Positions 42,077 to 50,349 of a DNA stretch of 64,000 nt are shown here, piece by piece. Source of the DNA: Streptomyces albofaciens JCM 4342 (lineage in GTDB: Bacteria > Actinomycetota > Actinomycetes > Streptomycetales > Streptomycetaceae); the NCBI RefSeq assembly GCF_008634025.1, contig NZ_PDCM01000001.1, positions 3,752,501 through 3,816,500 of the forward strand, in the 5' to 3' direction. The notes under the pieces were generated by a model. That model did no database searches, was not told the DNA's origin, and saw only the letters and a program-made list of their open reading frames with translations. Position numbers and translations under genes: made by a program. Every line of letters begins with the position of its first letter. Position 1 is the first letter of the stretch.

Positions 42077-43219
42077 ATGCACCTCTCGCTCCTTCAACCG
42101 ATCATCGACCGGCCGGGCCCCTGGGCTTCCGTGTACGCCGAAATCCCGCACAGCACCGAGGACGCGGCCAAGCAGCGGGAACTCTCGGCGGACGCGGCGG
42201 CCCGACAGCTCGCGGAGCAGGGCGCCGACCGGGCCACCTGCGACGCGGTGCGCGCGACCCTGGCGAACGGGCGGGCCGACGGGGAACCGGCCGACCTGCC
42301 CGGACGGGCCGTCTTCGCCACCGGCGGCGAGGTCGTCCTGGACGCGCCGCTCTCCGGCCGCCCCGCCCGGTCGTTCGCGAGCTGGTCGCCGCTGCCCCGG
42401 ATCACTCCGTGGGCCGAGGCCGCGGCGGACGACGTCAAGTGCCTGGTCGTCTACGTGGACCGGGAGGGAGCCGACTTCGCGCTGCACAGCGACCAGGGCG
42501 CCCTGGACGCCGGTACGGTCGAGGGCCTGGACTGGCCGATCCATCGCACCGCCACGGCCGACTGGTCCGAACGGCACTTCCAGACCGCGGTCGAGAACAC
42601 CTGGGAGCAGAACGCCGGTGAGATCGCCGAGGCCGCCCAGCGGGTCTTCGAGAGCTGCGGCGCCCAGGTCATGCTCCTGGCCGGCGACCCGCGCGAACGC
42701 CGCTCGGTCCACGACAGGCTTCCGGAGCAGCTGCGCACGGTGGCCTTCGAGACCGACCACGGCGGCCGGGCAGCCGGCGCCGACAGCACCCGGCTGGCAC
42801 GCGACATCGCGCACGTCCGCGCGGGCTTCGAGCACGACCACGTCACGGACGTGCTGAACCGCTTCCGGGCGGGCGCCGACGTCGGCGGCACCGACGCCGC
42901 GTACGCCGCGTCCGGCGTACCGGCCCTCATCGAAGCGGCGCGCGAACACCGCATCGACACCCTGATCCTCACCCCGGGCGGCGCCGACACCGGCCGCGAG
43001 GTCTGGGTGGGGCCCGGCCCCGACCAGCTCGCGGTCCGGGGCACCGAACTCCAGTACCTGGGCGAGACGAACCCGGCCGCGGCGCGCGCGGACGACGCGC
43101 TGCTCCGTTCGGCCGCCGCCACCGGGGCCGAGGCCGTCGTCGTACGCGACCCCGCCGAGGCCCCCGCGGGCGGCCTCGGCGCCATCCTCCGCTGGAGCAC
43201 GCCCACCCGGCACGAGTAG
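42077..43219 (+). CDS. Rv2629/Balon-like protein (aeRF1-related, Vms1-like ribosome-associated factor)
   Basis: A 380-residue protein whose domain order recalls archaeal/eukaryotic release factor 1: an N-terminal segment MHLSLLQPIIDRPGPWASVY, a middle domain (CLVVYVDREGADFALHSDQG) and a C-terminal domain ending ATGAEAVVVRDPAEAPAGGLGAILRW. Actinobacterial homologs include M. tuberculosis Rv2629; the related factor Balon binds the ribosomal A site during hibernation. The family is often annotated as Vms1/Ankzf1 peptidyl-tRNA hydrolase or bacterial eRF1; no GGQ motif is seen. AGGAGG lies just before the ATG at 42077. An upstream SigB-like promoter and a very strong terminator make it a single-gene stress unit. 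It is next to the ABC-F gene, another ribosome-acting factor. Confidence 0.82.
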   Translation: MHLSLLQPIIDRPGPWASVYAEIPHSTEDAAKQRELSADAAARQLAEQGADRATCDAVRATLANGRADGEPADLPGRAVFATGGEVVLDAPLSGRPARSFASWSPLPRITPWAEAAADDVKCLVVYVDREGADFALHSDQGALDAGTVEGLDWPIHRTATADWSERHFQTAVENTWEQNAGEIAEAAQRVFESCGAQVMLLAGDPRERRSVHDRLPEQLRTVAFETDHGGRAAGADSTRLARDIAHVRAGFEHDHVTDVLNRFRAGADVGGTDAAYAASGVPALIEAAREHRIDTLILTPGGADTGREVWVGPGPDQLAVRGTELQYLGETNPAAARADDALLRSAAATGAEAVVVRDPAEAPAGGLGAILRWSTPTRHE

Positions 43220-43238
43220 GCGGACCTCCGGTCCGTAG

Positions 43239-43282
43239 ACCGGTGCGCCGGGCAGTTTCCCCTCGCTGCTCGGCGCACCGGT
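43239..43282 (+). terminator. 17-bp stem terminator after the Balon-like gene
   Basis: Bases 43239-43255 pair with 43266-43282, with a single G-T wobble and a 10-base loop, starting 20 bases after the stop codon. Confidence 0.88.
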
Positions 43283-43723
43283 TCTCGTCATGCGCGAGCG
43301 CGTGCCGGAGACGGCGACAGGAGCGCGTGACAGGCGGTGGACCGCTCCTTCCGCCGGGGCCGGCCGTCGGGTCCAGGGCCGCCCCGGCAGACGGGGCCGA
43401 GCTGGTCGGGTGGAGCCATAGGGGCCGGGGTCACCTCGACCGGCTGGGACTCGGCCTGGGTGCAGACCGTCGCGACAACTCGACCTTCCTTTCGCTCATC
43501 CTCCTGTGGCCCACGCTCGCAGGCTAGGAGCGGGCGTGCCGGCCCGCACAGGGCGCACATTCCGCGCCCGGTCGCGGAAACCGGGCGCACACCGGGCGCC
43601 GCGGCGCGTCCGCCCCAGAAGGCGCGCGGCGCATCAGGGAGGGGCGGTTCCGGTGCCGTACGGGTGAGACGCACGCGGTGCCTGCGAAGCTGGGGCCGAG
43701 CGTTACCGACAGGGAGGTTCACC
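43283..43723. other. 441-bp region without an accepted gene
   Basis: On the minus strand CAGGAGG at about 43502-43508 is followed by a short 22-codon frame (MSERKVELSRRS), and another frame gives a Cys-containing 60-90 residue product, but neither has a convincing start with protein-like composition. On the plus strand the region simply leads to the M20D gene, with AGGGAGG at 43711-43717. Confidence 0.5.
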
Positions 43724-44944
43724 GTGGCCCGTACCGCCCCCGTATCCGCCCCCGCGTCCGACGACGTGCTCCGCGCCCGGCTCGACGCCGTCGCCGGGCG
43801 TCTGCTGCACCTCGCCCGTGACCTGCACGCCCACCCGGAGACGGCGTTCGCCGAACACCACGCGGCGGACGCCCTCACCGCGCTGCTGGCGGACGCGGGC
43901 CTCACCGTGGAACGCGGGACGGCCGGGCTGCCCACCGCCTTCACCGCCACCGCGGGGCCGCCCGGCGCGGACCTGACCGTGGGGCTGTGCCTGGAGTACG
44001 ACGCGCTGCCGGACCTCGGCCACGCCTGCGGGCACCACTTGATCGCCGCCGCGGGCGCGGGCGCCGCCATCGCCCTGGCGGCGGTCGCCGACGACCTCGG
44101 CCTGCGGGTGAAGGCACTGGGCACACCCGCGGAGGAGAGCGGCGGCGGCAAGATCTACCTGCTGCGGGCCGGGGCCTTCGACGACGTGTCGTTCGCGATG
44201 ATGGTGCACCCCGGACCGGCGGACGACTTCGGCGGTACGTCCCGTGCCTCGCGCGGGGTGCGGGCGGAATACCGCGGGCGCGCCGCGCACGCGGCCATCG
44301 CCCCCTACGACGGGCTGAACGCGGCCGACGCGTGTGTGGTCGCGCAGACCGCGCTGGCCCTGCTGCGCCAGCAACTGCCCGACGGAGTACGGATGCACGG
44401 CATCGTCACGCACGGCGGGGACCGCACCAACATCATTCCCGCCCGGGCAGAGATGAGCTGGCAGCTGCGCGCCGACACCCTGGACGAACTGGAGGCGCTG
44501 TGGCCGCGCGTACGGGCCTGCTTCGAGGCGGGCGCGGTGGCCACCGGGTGCGAGCTCACGCTGACCGAACCGGCCGCCGCCTACGCCGACCTGCGGCAGG
44601 ACGCCTGGCTCGGGGACACCTACGCCCGGCACGTACGGGCACTCGGCCGTACGCCCGAGCCCGCCGTCTCCATCGGCGCCTCCACCGACATGGGCAACGT
44701 CAGCCAGGTCCTGCCCGCCATCCACCCCACCATCGGCCTGGGCTGCCCGGCCCGCCCGCACACGGCCGAGTTCGCCGAGGCAGGCGTCGGCGAGCGGGCC
44801 GACCGCGCCGTACTGGACGCCGCCCTCGCCCTGGCCCGCACCGCCGCGGACCTGGCCACCGACCCGGCCGAGCGGGCCCGGATCACCCGGGCCCACCGGG
44901 AACGGAGCTACCGGCCCTCGTCGGCGGGCTCGCCCCCGGGGTGA
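43724..44944 (+). CDS. M20D-family amidohydrolase (AbgB/IAA-amino acid hydrolase-like)
   Basis: A 406-residue metal-dependent amidohydrolase. The start of the catalytic domain is LHLARDLHAHPETAFAEHHA. Metal ligands are in HACGHHLIAAAG (Cys/His), GTPAEESGGGK (Glu pair) and MMVHPGP (His), with the dimerisation-domain motif RGRAAHAAIAPYDGLNAADA and a C-terminal His in CPARPHTAEF. The family releases amino acids from N-acyl or p-aminobenzoyl conjugates. The GTG at 43724 has AGGGAGG six bases upstream. Its last 37 bases overlap a small gene on the opposite strand. Confidence 0.88.
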   Translation: MARTAPVSAPASDDVLRARLDAVAGRLLHLARDLHAHPETAFAEHHAADALTALLADAGLTVERGTAGLPTAFTATAGPPGADLTVGLCLEYDALPDLGHACGHHLIAAAGAGAAIALAAVADDLGLRVKALGTPAEESGGGKIYLLRAGAFDDVSFAMMVHPGPADDFGGTSRASRGVRAEYRGRAAHAAIAPYDGLNAADACVVAQTALALLRQQLPDGVRMHGIVTHGGDRTNIIPARAEMSWQLRADTLDELEALWPRVRACFEAGAVATGCELTLTEPAAAYADLRQDAWLGDTYARHVRALGRTPEPAVSIGASTDMGNVSQVLPAIHPTIGLGCPARPHTAEFAEAGVGERADRAVLDAALALARTAADLATDPAERARITRAHRERSYRPSSAGSPPG

Positions 44945-45108
44945 CCCGCCGCGTTCTGCTGCTCCTCCAGGTTCGTGGAGAAGGTGTCCCCCTCCTTGCC
45001 GACCCGCTCGTCCTCGTCCGGCTCCTCCGTGACGTCCAGCTCGGCGTCCTCGAACTCCTTGACCAGTTCATCGGCGGCGGAGTCGGTGTGCTTGCGGTCG
45101 TTTCCCAT
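44908..45108 (-). CDS. Small acidic protein encoded downstream of the catalase gene
   Basis: A 66-residue, strongly acidic protein (MGNDRKHTDSAADELVKEFE, then ELDVTEEPDEDERVGKEGD). No cysteine, membrane segment or known domain. GAGAGGA lies upstream of ATG 45108. It follows the catalase gene by 98 bases on the same strand, so it may belong to the same oxidative-stress transcript. Its 3' end overlaps the convergent M20D gene by 37 bases. Function unknown; composition suggests a disordered, perhaps metal- or protein-binding polypeptide. Confidence 0.65.
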   Translation of the reverse strand: MGNDRKHTDSAADELVKEFEDAELDVTEEPDEDERVGKEGDTFSTNLEEQQNAAGHPGGEPADEGR

Positions 45109-45206
45109 GGGGCGGTCCTCTCTCGTGCGTCCGAACGGGGCCGAGCCGGGCCCGCGCGCTTGGTGCGGACCCGGCCCGTGACCGGTGGCCTGTGCGGTTC
45201 CCGGTG

Positions 45207-47306
45207 TCAGCTGGGCAGCGCCGGGCGGTTCCAGTGCCGGTGGGCGGCCACCGCCTCGGCGAAGGCGCCGGTGAAGTCCTGCGCCGTCGTGCCGGCCGGC
45301 AGGCGGTCGGTGACGATGCCGGACTCGGCGACCGTCGAGTCGCCCTCGGCCGCCGTGCGCAGCTCGCCCGGCAGCATCCCGGCCAGCTTGGCGACGCTCG
45401 CGCCCAGGGCGCCGATCGGCTTGCCGTGGCGGTAGGCGCTGCGGACGAACCGCGCGGCCGCGTCGTCGGCCGCCGCGTTGCCGGAGTCCAGGCCGCCCGG
45501 CGGCAGCAGCACCGCGTCGTAGAGCACCGAGGCGACCGTGGGCAGCGCCCGGTCCACCGCGAGGGTGCTGCCGTCCTTGTCCGTGACGGTGCCGTCCTGC
45601 GGGGCGATCAGTTCCACGATCGCGCCCTGCTCGGTCAGCGCGTCGCGGACCGCGATCGTCTGCGCGGCGTCCACGCCGTCGGAGACCAGGACCGCGATCT
45701 GGCGGGTGCTGATCGAACCGTCCCCGCGGTTGTTCTCGAAGCTCAGCGCGGGGGAGGGGGCCGGCCGCGGTGTGTTCGGGCGCTCCTGCGGCGCGGGTAC
45801 GCCGATGCCCTCGGCGACCGCGACGGCCAGCGCGTGGTCGACGTACGACAGCTGCTCGACCGTCCGGGCGCGGACCTCCTTCGCGCCCACCTTGCCCAGC
45901 TCGAAGCGGAAGGCGTCGACGATGTGCTGCTGCTCCCAGTCGGCCATGCTGTGCCAGAACATCGCCGTCTGGGTGTAGTGGTCGTCGAAGCTGGGGCTGC
46001 GGCGGCGGATCTTGCGGCCGTCCACCCGCTCGGTGTAGTGCCGGAAGGCCGGGTCGTCCGGGTCGGCCAGCGCGGGGCAGCCGCCGCCGAGCGAGTTCGG
46101 GAAGTAGTTGGTGCCCCGGTGGATCTCGTCCTGGTGGAAGCCGTCGCGCTGGTTGTTGCGGACCGGTGCCACCGGCCGGTTCACCGGGATCTGCGCGAAG
46201 TTCGGGCCGCCCAGGCGCAGCAGCTGGGTGTCCAGGTAGGAGAAGTTGCGGGCCTGGAGCAGCGGGTCGTTGGTGAAGTCGATGCCCGGCACGACGTTCG
46301 CCGTGTGGAACGCGATCTGCTCGGTCTCGGCGAAGAAGTTGTCGGGGTTGCGGTTGAGCACCATCCGCCCGATCGGCCGCACCGGGACCTGCTCCTCCGG
46401 AATGATCTTGGTGGGGTCCAGCAGGTCGAAGTCGAAGTCGTGCTCCTCGGACTCCGGCACGAGCTGGACACCCAGCTCCCACTCGGGGTACGCGCCGGCC
46501 TCGATGGTGTCCCACAGGTCGCGGCGGTTGAAGTCCGGGTCCCGGCCCTGGGTCTCCTGGGCCTCGTCCCACACCAGGGAGTGCACGCCCAGCTTCGGCT
46601 TCCAGTGGAATTTCACGAAGGTGCCTTGACCCTGCGCGTTGACGAACCGGAAGGTGTGCACGCCGAAGCCCTGCATCATCCGGTAGCTGCGCGGGATGGC
46701 CCGGTCGGACATCAGCCACATGATCGTGTGCAGCGTCTCGGGCTGGAGCGAGACGAAATCCCACAGCGTGTCGTGCGCCGAGGCGCCCGTCGGGATGTCG
46801 TTGTGCGGCTCCGGTTTCACCGCGTGCACGAAGTCGGGGAACTTGATGCCGTCCTGGATGAAGAAGACCGGGAAATTGTTCCCCACCAGGTCGTAATTGC
46901 CCTCCGACGTGTAAAACTTCGTGGCGAATCCACGCACGTCACGCACCGTGTCCGCGGAGCCGCGCGGCCCCTGCACGGTGGAGAACCGGACAAACACCGG
47001 CGTCTTCACCGACGGGTCCTGGAGAAACGCCGCGCGGGTGAATTCCGCGCATGACTCGTACGGCTGGAAGTAGCCGTACGCACCCGCTCCGCGGGCATGC
47101 ACCACACGTTCCGGGATCCGCTCGTGGTCGAAGCGGGTGATCTTCTCCCGGAAGTGGAAGTCCTCCATCAGAGTGGGGCCGCGCTCACCGGCCTGGAGGG
47201 AATCGTCGGTGTGGTCGACCGTCACGCCCTGGTCGGTCGTCATCGGCCCGGACGCCGGGTCCTCGGCGCGGAAGCGGTCACGCTGTTCTTGCTTCGGGTC
47301 GGCCAT
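45207..47306 (-). CDS. katE: Large-subunit catalase (KatE/HPII type, clade 2)
   Basis: A 699-residue heme catalase converting hydrogen peroxide to water and oxygen. Distal His70 is in [16 protein letters not shown] and the distal Asn is in [10 protein letters not shown]. The proximal Tyr region [18 protein letters not shown] matches the heme-ligand helix. After residue 550 a C-terminal flavodoxin/DJ-1-like domain ([19 protein letters not shown], then DAVLLPPGG) marks the large clade 2 enzymes. ATG 47306 is chosen with an upstream GGAGCAGGA. It is followed by a small acidic gene and lies divergent from a SigB/F-family sigma factor, which suggests general-stress control. Confidence 0.95.
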   Translation of the reverse strand: MADPKQEQRDRFRAEDPASGPMTTDQGVTVDHTDDSLQAGERGPTLMEDFHFREKITRFDHERIPERVVHARGAGAYGYFQPYESCAEFTRAAFLQDPSVKTPVFVRFSTVQGPRGSADTVRDVRGFATKFYTSEGNYDLVGNNFPVFFIQDGIKFPDFVHAVKPEPHNDIPTGASAHDTLWDFVSLQPETLHTIMWLMSDRAIPRSYRMMQGFGVHTFRFVNAQGQGTFVKFHWKPKLGVHSLVWDEAQETQGRDPDFNRRDLWDTIEAGAYPEWELGVQLVPESEEHDFDFDLLDPTKIIPEEQVPVRPIGRMVLNRNPDNFFAETEQIAFHTANVVPGIDFTNDPLLQARNFSYLDTQLLRLGGPNFAQIPVNRPVAPVRNNQRDGFHQDEIHRGTNYFPNSLGGGCPALADPDDPAFRHYTERVDGRKIRRRSPSFDDHYTQTAMFWHSMADWEQQHIVDAFRFELGKVGAKEVRARTVEQLSYVDHALAVAVAEGIGVPAPQERPNTPRPAPSPALSFENNRGDGSISTRQIAVLVSDGVDAAQTIAVRDALTEQGAIVELIAPQDGTVTDKDGSTLAVDRALPTVASVLYDAVLLPPGGLDSGNAAADDAAARFVRSAYRHGKPIGALGASVAKLAGMLPGELRTAAEGDSTVAESGIVTDRLPAGTTAQDFTGAFAEAVAAHRHWNRPALPS

Positions 47307-47415
47307 CGGATTCCTGCTCCTTGTCTGCCCTGTACGTACGGAAACGTGCTGACGCCCGCACGGCGATTTCGCGCACGCCGCGCCCCGCATTGCCGCGACG
47401 GCACTCCGCCGGGCT

Positions 47416-47439
47416 GGGTAACCGGTCGGCCGGTTACCC
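47416..47439. promoter_or_regulatory. 24-bp palindrome between divergent catalase and sigma factor genes
   Basis: GGGTAACCGG-TCGG-CCGGTTACCC is a 10-bp perfect inverted repeat with a 4-base centre, about midway between the catalase (start 47306) and sigma (start 47662) genes. GGGTAA, close to a SigB-type -10, is thereby present on both strands. It may be an operator or paired promoter elements; no good GTTT -35 at ideal spacing was found (GTTT-N17-GGGTCG occurs at 47448-47474). Confidence 0.5.
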
Positions 47440-47661
47440 AAACATGTGTTTCTCGCCGGTCGGTGAACGGGTCGTAGCGACGCGTGCGGTCTCCGGGGGC
47501 GGGGCGGCCCGAATCGTCCTATGCTCGTGATGCAGACGTTGGGCGTGTGCCGAATGCCTGGTCAGGCCGGGCGTCGGGGAAGCTTGTGCGCTCCGCTCGG
47601 TGTGCTTCCGCCGTCTCGGTGACGACGCCCAGACCCCGCGTCCGTTGGGAGAGTGGATCCC

Positions 47662-48501
47662 GTGAGCACAGCCGCCACGGCTCCGTCGCGACGCCGACGA
47701 GCCTTTCCGGACACGCCGGACGCAGCGGAGACGAACGCCGTTTTCACGCGCATGGCAGAACTGCCCGAGGGCCCGGAGAAGCGGCGGCTGCGGGACGAAC
47801 TGACACGTGCCTGGCTGCCGATGGCCGTACGTCTCGCCCTGCGGTTCCGCGACCGCGGGGAAAGCATGGACGATCTGAAACAGGTCGCCGCGCTGGGCTT
47901 GGTGAAGGCCATCGGCGGGTACCGCCCGGAGCGTGGCAGCGCATTCGAGAGTTACGCCATCCCCACCATCGTCGGGGAAGTCAAGCGGCATTTCCGGGAC
48001 TGCACCTGGGGCGTGCACGTACCGCGGCGCGTCCAGGAACTGCGCAATGCCGTACGCCTCGCCGTGCGCGAACTGGCGGCGGCCTCCGACAGCCGGTTCC
48101 CGACGGTGCCCGAGATCGCCGAACGCACCCGGCTCTCCACCGAGGACGTCGTCCTCGGCCTGGAGGCCATCGAAAGCTACAAGACCCTTTCGCTGGACGC
48201 CGAGCGGCCGGGCGCCGACGACGATTTCGCGCTCCGTGACAGCATCGGCTTCACCGAGCCGCAGTACGAACTGGTGCTGGCCCGGGAAACGGTGCGCGAC
48301 GGCCTGCGCGGCCTGCCGGAGCGGGAACGCCGCATTCTGTACATGCGCTTCTTCTGCGATATGACACAGAGCCGGATCGGCGAGGAACTGGGGCTGTCCC
48401 AGATGCACGTGTGCCGCCTCATCAAGCGGACCTGCGCCCGCATTCGCGAGGAGGCCGACGGCACCGGTCCGGAGGCGCCCGCCAGTTCGGTCGCGGCATG
48501 A
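47662..48501 (+). CDS. SigB/SigF/SigG-family RNA polymerase sigma factor
   Basis: A 279-residue group 3 sigma factor of the stress/development type. Region 2 contains LPMAVRLALRFRDRGESMDDLKQ, VAALGLVKAIGGYRPERG and SAFESYAIPTIVGEVKRHFRD. Region 3 contains VHVPRRVQELRN and PTVPEIAERTRLSTEDVV. Region 4 contains LPERERRILYMRFFCDMTQ and RIGEELGLSQMHVCRLIKR. These factors recognise GTTT-N14-16-GGGTAC-type promoters and are held by anti-sigma kinases. A STAS antagonist gene is at 16 kb, but no partner is adjacent. GTG 47662 is chosen because GGGAGAG lies eight bases upstream; GTG 47653 has no spacing. It is divergent from the catalase gene and followed by a terminator hairpin. Confidence 0.92.
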   Translation: MSTAATAPSRRRRAFPDTPDAAETNAVFTRMAELPEGPEKRRLRDELTRAWLPMAVRLALRFRDRGESMDDLKQVAALGLVKAIGGYRPERGSAFESYAIPTIVGEVKRHFRDCTWGVHVPRRVQELRNAVRLAVRELAAASDSRFPTVPEIAERTRLSTEDVVLGLEAIESYKTLSLDAERPGADDDFALRDSIGFTEPQYELVLARETVRDGLRGLPERERRILYMRFFCDMTQSRIGEELGLSQMHVCRLIKRTCARIREEADGTGPEAPASSVAA

Positions 48502-48517
48502 GCCGCTGAAATGACAT

Positions 48518-48545
48518 GCGGTCCTGCCTTTCCTGGTAGGACCGC
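48518..48545 (+). terminator. Hairpin terminator after the sigma factor gene
   Basis: GCGGTCCTGCC (48518-48528) pairs with GGTAGGACCGC (48535-48545) with one wobble pair and a 6-base loop, 16 bases after the stop codon. Confidence 0.75.
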
Positions 48546-48588
48546 AGTAGCAGTTCTGGACACAAAGGTGGAGAAGGGCCGGCTTTAC

Positions 48589-49389
48589 ATGGGCGACTGC
48601 CAGATGACGTTCGTTCCCGGGGTGCCGTCGTGGGCCACCCTCCTGACGGGGGACCTCGACGTCGCGACGCGTTTCTACGGACCACTGCTGGGCTGGCGGT
48701 TCGAGGCCGGACCGGACCGGTGGGGCCCGTACGTACGGGCGATGGCCGGCGACACGGCGGTGGCGGGGCTGAGCGCGGCCGCCCGCCACACCGAGCTGCC
48801 CAACTCGTGGACCACGTACTTCGGGACCCGCAACGCGGACGACGCCGCGAACGGGGTCCGCGAACGCGGCGGCACGGTCGCCATCGGCCCGCTGGACTTC
48901 GACGCGGGCCGGCTGGCACTGGCCGCCGACCCCGCCGGCGCGCGCTTCGGCCTGTGGGAGTGCCGCGAGAACACCCCGCAGACCGACCTGATGCCGGCCG
49001 GTGCCGGCGCGCCGGTCTGGGTGGAGCTGCGCACCCGCGACGCCTTCGACGCGGCGCGCTTCTACGGCGACCTCTTCGAGTGGCTCAGCGAGGAGGACAC
49101 CGCCACCCCCTTCGACGTGCGCTGGGAGGACGAGCGGGTGGTGCTCAGCTTCGAGGGCCGGGACGCGGTGGGGCTCTACGGCGGTGCGATCGAGGCGGCG
49201 GCCGACCCGCAGGTACGGCCGCGCTGGAACATCCACTTCCAGGTGCCGGACGTCGAGGAGGCCGTCGAGACCGCCAAGGAGCTCGGCGGCCGGGTGGAGT
49301 CCAAGGCGGAACGCACCTCGCAGGGATCGGTGGCCGAGCTGCGCGACCCCGAAGGGACCCTCTTCCACATCATCGGCCTCCAGAGCTGA
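48589..49389 (+). CDS. Double VOC-domain (glyoxalase/bleomycin resistance fold) protein
   Basis: A 266-residue protein made of two vicinal-oxygen-chelate modules. Module 1 is SWATLLTGDLDVATRFYGPLLG, ending RFGLWE. Module 2 is VWVELRTRDAFDAARFYGDLFE, ending GTLFHIIGL. The helix RFYGxLxxW repeats in both. Such proteins are often hydroxylases, lyases or metal-free binding proteins; streptomycete double-VOC proteins include anthracycline-related oxygenases and many unknowns. ATG 48589 follows GAGAAGGG at somewhat long spacing; GTG 48568 is an alternative. It is a single gene after the sigma factor terminator. Confidence 0.82.
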   Translation: MGDCQMTFVPGVPSWATLLTGDLDVATRFYGPLLGWRFEAGPDRWGPYVRAMAGDTAVAGLSAAARHTELPNSWTTYFGTRNADDAANGVRERGGTVAIGPLDFDAGRLALAADPAGARFGLWECRENTPQTDLMPAGAGAPVWVELRTRDAFDAARFYGDLFEWLSEEDTATPFDVRWEDERVVLSFEGRDAVGLYGGAIEAAADPQVRPRWNIHFQVPDVEEAVETAKELGGRVESKAERTSQGSVAELRDPEGTLFHIIGLQS

Positions 49390-49417
49390 CCGGGTCCGCT
49401 GACCCACGGCCCGTACG

Positions 49418-49507
49418 GACCGCGCCCGCTACCGGTACCGGACCGCGCCCGCTACCGGACCGCGCCCGCTACCGGACCGCGCCCGCGCCCGCTACCGGAC
49501 CGCGACC
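49418..49507. repeat. Tandem 17-bp repeats at the end of the methyltransferase gene
   Basis: GACCGCGCCCGCTACCG occurs at 49418, 49441 and 49458, with a fourth copy at 49475 enlarged by a 6-bp insertion and a partial fifth at 49498. The array fills the gap between convergent genes and includes the methyltransferase stop codon (49492-49494). Confidence 0.8.
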
Positions 49508-50250
49508 AGCACCGCGTCCTCACCGAACTGCCAGACCGGCCCGGCGTGCCGGAACCCGGACCGGCGCAGCAGCCGTATGTGGTGGGCCAGCGGCAGGCCG
49601 TTGTGCGTGCGGTGCGGCGTGTGCCGCGCGCGGCGGGCGCTGAAGGGGTCGGCCAGCTCCGGGTCGGCGGCGGCAGCGGCCCACCAGGACGCCCAGTCCT
49701 CGCGGCAGGCCGTCCGCTGCCGCTCGGCCCGCCGCAGCCCGACCTGTACGGCGACCTCCGCCGCCCGGTCGCCCGCCGGGCCGTGGAACCGGTCGCTGTT
49801 GACCAGCACGCCGCCGGGCCGCAGCAGACCGGCGAGGTCCTGGTACGCGCGGCGCAGCGCGTCCGGCGCGAGGCAGTGCAGCGCCGTCGAGGAAACGGCC
49901 GCGTCGAGCGGGTGGTCCAGGCCCAGCGCGTGGGTCCAGCCCGGCGCGCCGACCGGCGCCTCGACGAAGCGCACCGCGTCGCCGTGGTGGGCCTGCCCGA
50001 GCGCGAGCAGCACGGGGTCCTTGTCCACGGCCACGATGTCCGCGCCGGGCAGCCGCCGGGCGAGATGCGCGGCCAGCGACCCGGGCCCGCACCCCAAGTC
50101 CAGGACGCACACGCGTTCCTGATGCGCAGTCACCTTTTCGACGGCGTCCGCGACGACCGTGAAGCGCTCCTCACGGTCGATCGCGTACCGCTGCTGCTGC
50201 CGTTCCCACCGCCGCACCCATCGCGCGGCCGTGGCCACACTCAGTCCCAT
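49492..50250 (-). CDS. Class I SAM-dependent methyltransferase
   Basis: A 252-residue methyltransferase. Motif I is VCVLDLGCGPGSLAAHLARR near residue 47, followed by acidic VAVDKDP after strand 2, DAAVSSTALHCLAPDALRRAY as motif II/III and LLRPGGVLVNSDRF. The C-terminal region (WASWWAAAAADPELADPF, then LLRRSGFRHAGPVWQF) resembles methyltransferases acting on small molecules. ATG 50250 has AAGGTG at long spacing. It is on the same strand as the PLP-enzyme cluster upstream but separated by 99 bp containing a LacI-like operator, so it may be independently regulated. Substrate unknown. Confidence 0.85.
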   Translation of the reverse strand: MGLSVATAARWVRRWERQQQRYAIDREERFTVVADAVEKVTAHQERVCVLDLGCGPGSLAAHLARRLPGADIVAVDKDPVLLALGQAHHGDAVRFVEAPVGAPGWTHALGLDHPLDAAVSSTALHCLAPDALRRAYQDLAGLLRPGGVLVNSDRFHGPAGDRAAEVAVQVGLRRAERQRTACREDWASWWAAAAADPELADPFSARRARHTPHRTHNGLPLAHHIRLLRRSGFRHAGPVWQFGEDAVLVAVR

Positions 50251-50309
50251 CCGGTCGCGTCACCTTCACCGTCTCGCACCTGTCCGCCGGGCGGTTCTCA
50301 ACCTACAGG

Positions 50310-50324
50310 TGAAAACGGTTTCCA
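50310..50324. promoter_or_regulatory. LacI-family-like operator upstream of the methyltransferase
   Basis: TGAAAACGGTTTCCA is an imperfect 15-bp palindrome (half-sites TGAAAAC and TGGAAAC) resembling LacI/GalR operators. It lies in an AT-richer patch about 60 bp before the methyltransferase start. Confidence 0.45.
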
Positions 50325-50349
50325 AACACGTTCTGTCACTCCAAAGGGG

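Noticed and set aside
43288..43500. Possible small Cys-containing protein on the minus strand, with AGGAGG nearby and text such as VVATVCTQAESQPVEV
   Set aside because: No ATG or GTG lies at a suitable distance after the Shine-Dalgarno sequence in that frame, and the composition is Pro/Arg-rich like a shadow frame.
47653..47661. Upstream GTG as start of the SigB-type sigma factor
   Set aside because: GGGAGA ends immediately before it, leaving no spacer; GTG 47662 has an eight-base spacer.
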